The position numbers and the translations under genes were made by a program. Shown piece by piece: positions 62,334 through 64,000 of a DNA stretch of 64,000 nt. The DNA lies in NCBI GenBank assembly GCA_965224525.1, contig OZ245050.1:1240001-1304000 (forward strand). Direction: 5' to 3'. The stretch comes from Granulosicoccus sp036478565. Lineage in GTDB: Bacteria > Pseudomonadota > Gammaproteobacteria > Granulosicoccales > Granulosicoccaceae. Position 1 is the first letter of the stretch. Each line of letters opens with the position of its first letter. The notes under the pieces were generated by a model, which made no database searches, was not told the DNA's origin, and saw nothing but the letters and a program-made list of their open reading frames with translations.

Positions 62334-62819
62334 ATGGCTCGTATCAGCAAACCAGCGAAGGCAGCACCTGCCAAAGCTGGCAAGAAGAAAGCCCGCGGCA
62401 AGAAGCGGTCTACCAAGAAAAAGGCAGCCGGAAAGAAGAAAGCGGCTAGTAAGAAAAAACGCTCCACCAAGAAGAAGGCAGCGGGCAAGAAGAAACGCTC
62501 CACCAAGAAGAAGGCCGCAGGCAAGAAACGCGGTAAGAAGAAGGCCGCAGGCAAGAAACGCGGTAAGAAGAAGGCCGCAGGCAAGAAACGCGGTAAGAAG
62601 AAGGCCGCAGGCAAGAAACGCGGTAAGAAGAAGGCCGCAGGCAAGAAACGCGGCAAGAAGAAGGCCGCAGGCAAGAAACGCGGCAAGAAGAAGGCCGCAG
62701 GCAAGAAGCGCGGTAAGAAGAAGGCCGCAGGCAAGAAGCGCGGCAAGAAGAAAGCCGCAGGCAAGAAACGCGGCAAGAAGAAGTCCGCTGGCAAGAAGAG
62801 GCGTAGCAAAAAGGCATAA
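62334..62819 (+). CDS. Lysine-rich histone H1-like repeat protein
   Basis: A 161-aa extremely basic protein made almost only of Lys, Ala, Gly, Arg and Ser. After a short MARISKPAKAAPAKAGKKKA start come KKRSTKKKAAGK units and then nine copies of KAAGKKRGKK. The composition resembles AlgP/H1-like nucleoid proteins and should bind DNA or RNA without a fixed fold. An AGGAG site precedes the ATG and a strong terminator follows, so it is a real single-gene unit. The copy number is likely to vary between strains. Confidence 0.8.
   Translation: MARISKPAKAAPAKAGKKKARGKKRSTKKKAAGKKKAASKKKRSTKKKAAGKKKRSTKKKAAGKKRGKKKAAGKKRGKKKAAGKKRGKKKAAGKKRGKKKAAGKKRGKKKAAGKKRGKKKAAGKKRGKKKAAGKKRGKKKAAGKKRGKKKSAGKKRRSKKA
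62511..62810 (+). repeat. Tandem array of a 30-bp coding repeat
   Basis: Nine copies of a 30-bp unit (AAGGCCGCAGGCAAGAAACG followed by CGGTAAGAAG) begin at 62511 and repeat every 30 bases to 62780; a tenth, diverged unit fills 62781-62810. Differences between units are nearly all GGT/GGC and AAA/AAG third-base changes. Two 36-bp units of a related type precede the array. Confidence 0.95.
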
Positions 62820-62835
62820 CTGCCTGGCTGTTCAA

Positions 62836-62863
62836 AGAAAGGGCGGCTTCGGTCGCCCTTTCT
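62836..62863 (+). terminator. Rho-independent terminator after the histone-like gene
   Basis: AGAAAGGGCG (62836-62845) and CGCCCTTTCT (62854-62863) form a perfect 10-bp stem with loop GCTTCGGT, 16 bases past the stop codon. A short T-run within the arm supports termination. Confidence 0.8.
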
Positions 62864-62915
62864 CGTTGCGCTATGCGGGGATTGAGAACGAAAACGGAAT
62901 CTGTCAGATTAGGCT

Positions 62916-64000
62916 TTACAATGTTGATTCGGCAAAATGGCAAAACGGGTGTACCACAACTTGCTCGCCTGGTTTAACGCCTCTGGAATTGAGAGCTAAT
63001 TCGATAAGGCAATCTGCTTTACTCAACGATGTCAGTACGTGTGAGTCCTGATCACCAGTAGTAGACACATGCCAGACTCCCTTGTCGTCCTGGCTGAGTA
63101 CCCCTCGCTGGTATTCGACACGCCCGGCACGCTTTTCAAGTTTACTATCCACTATAGCCGTGACAGTGGGCAATCTGGACTCAGCCAGACCCAGCATTTT
63201 CCGTAAGGCTGGTTGTACAAAAATTAGACTGGTCAATGCTGCTGATACCGGATTTCCCGGTAAGCCAAACCATACCTGGCCATTGTGCAGCAAACCAAAA
63301 GCCAACGGTCTACCTGGCTTCATCGCAATTTTCCACAAGGTCAACTGGCCGCGCTGTTCAAGTACCTGTCGTACATGATCGGCTTCGCCGACAGACACAC
63401 CACCGCTTGAGATCAACACATTCGGGGTACTTGCATCATCCAGTAACTTATTCAATGCCGTTGGTGAATCGGGACAAATACCCAGATCTACAAGCTGCAT
63501 GGCTGGATCATTGAACAACGCAATCAACAAGGGACGATTGGCATCGTGAATTTGATCCCGACCAGGCTTTTCGCTTGCATTGACAAGCTCATCGCCGGTT
63601 GAGAAGACTCCGATCAACAATTGCCTCAATACCGTGACGGTTTGCAAGCCATGTGCTGCCAGTATTGCCACTTCAGCTGCACGCAGGCGAGTGCCTGTCT
63701 GCAGCAGCAGTTGCCCTGGGGCACTGTCTGAGCCAATAGCGCGCACATGCAAACCCTTATCAGGCATCACAGCAATAGTAATCATGTCGCCCTCTCGCGA
63801 TACATTTTCAAGCTGTACGACCGTATCTGCATCATCCGGTACTCGTGCACCTGTAGTGATTATTTGACAGCATCCCGGAGAGAGTTGATCGCCACTGGCG
63901 TGACCGGCAAGCGAGCTGGCTTCGATACGCAGTGCGTCATTGCGCTCGCTGAAGCGAATAGCAAAACCATCCATCGCCGAATTTCTGAAAGCTGGAATGG
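62916..64000 (-). CDS. moeA: Molybdopterin molybdotransferase MoeA (5' end outside the window)
   Basis: At least 361 codons of the enzyme that inserts molybdate into adenylylated molybdopterin. Conserved pieces are NSAMDGFAI near the visible N-terminal end, TGARVPDDADTVVQLE, IGVFSTGDELV, DANRPLLIAL, SSGGVSVGEADHVRQVLEQR and MKPGRPLAFG with GLPGNPVSA. The coding frame runs through the window edge, so the true start is beyond 64000. It is convergent with the histone-like gene. Confidence 0.94.
   Translation of the reverse strand, partial: IPAFRNSAMDGFAIRFSERNDALRIEASSLAGHASGDQLSPGCCQIITTGARVPDDADTVVQLENVSREGDMITIAVMPDKGLHVRAIGSDSAPGQLLLQTGTRLRAAEVAILAAHGLQTVTVLRQLLIGVFSTGDELVNASEKPGRDQIHDANRPLLIALFNDPAMQLVDLGICPDSPTALNKLLDDASTPNVLISSGGVSVGEADHVRQVLEQRGQLTLWKIAMKPGRPLAFGLLHNGQVWFGLPGNPVSAALTSLIFVQPALRKMLGLAESRLPTVTAIVDSKLEKRAGRVEYQRGVLSQDDKGVWHVSTTGDQDSHVLTSLSKADCLIELALNSRGVKPGEQVVVHPFCHFAESTL

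Noticed and set aside
62511..62810. CRISPR-like periodic repeat
   Set aside because: The 30-bp units abut with no spacers and encode a regular peptide in one frame.
62309..62943. Long minus-strand open frames with LPAAFFLPRF or SCLRPSS repeats
   Set aside because: They are the mirror of the 30-bp coding array; the plus strand has a ribosome site, a sensible product and a terminator.

Overview
The window reads as chromosomal DNA of a gammaproteobacterium, probably free-living and possibly marine. The gene orders hfq-hflX-hflK-hflC-yjeT-like-(hisZ)-purA, rnr-rlmB, rpsF-rpsR-rplI-dnaB-alr and valS-holC-pepA / lptF-lptG are the same blocks found in E. coli and relatives. The coding style (GTG/TTG starts, moderate G+C) and the accessory genes (choice-of-anchor H protein, CBM9 lipoprotein, lysine-rich repeat protein, propionate and acetoacetate activation) do not point to an enteric bacterium. 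A group such as Arenicellales or Granulosicoccaceae is only a guess. No insertion sequence, prophage, CRISPR array or rRNA operon was seen.

Layout. 0.1-5.3 kb: a carbohydrate-type locus with a D-2-hydroxyacid dehydrogenase divergent from a LacI regulator, with twin operators between them, followed by a Rbs-type ABC importer (binding protein, permease, single-domain ATPase). 5.3-7.0 kb: a lineage-specific lipoprotein, a decayed copy of its 3' end, and a frameshifted Uma2-like gene. 7-18 kb: mixed metabolism and transport genes: acetoacetyl-CoA synthetase, GST, LysE exporter, a subtilase-like lipoprotein that appears to lack the catalytic Asp, an EamA transporter, gamma-glutamyltransferase, CcmI, a double-FHA membrane protein and a PNPOx-family protein. 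18.1-24 kb: a propionate operon prpE-pccB-pccA-mce that activates propionate and carboxylates it to methylmalonyl-CoA; no mutase gene is present here.

24-35.8 kb: a surface protein, then hfq, hflX, hflK, hflC, a DUF2065 gene, hisZ and purA. Between purA and rnr lies a non-canonical block: a three-gene envelope cassette (lipoprotein with an OmpA-like C-terminus, a free-standing N0/N1-like domain of a secretin, and a single-pass protein with a small periplasmic domain), a DUF3461 gene, an EamA transporter and tRNA-Leu(CAG). The envelope cassette is the best candidate here for an undescribed system.

35.8-44.7 kb: RNase R with a very long basic tail, rlmB, then rpsF-rpsR-DUF2232-rplI-dnaB-alr behind a good sigma70 promoter and a structured leader. 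44.7-53.7 kb: fdxA, galU with its terminator, an MFS transporter, a lemA-TPM-TPM cluster, an ABC-F ATPase, a probable outer-membrane protein and a CBM9-like lipoprotein. 53.7-62 kb: valS, a small acidic protein, holC, pepA, the divergent lptF-lptG pair and an RDD protein. 62.3-62.8 kb: a histone H1-like protein made of 30-bp tandem repeats. The window ends inside moeA.

All assignments come from reading translations and motifs by eye; no database search was run.
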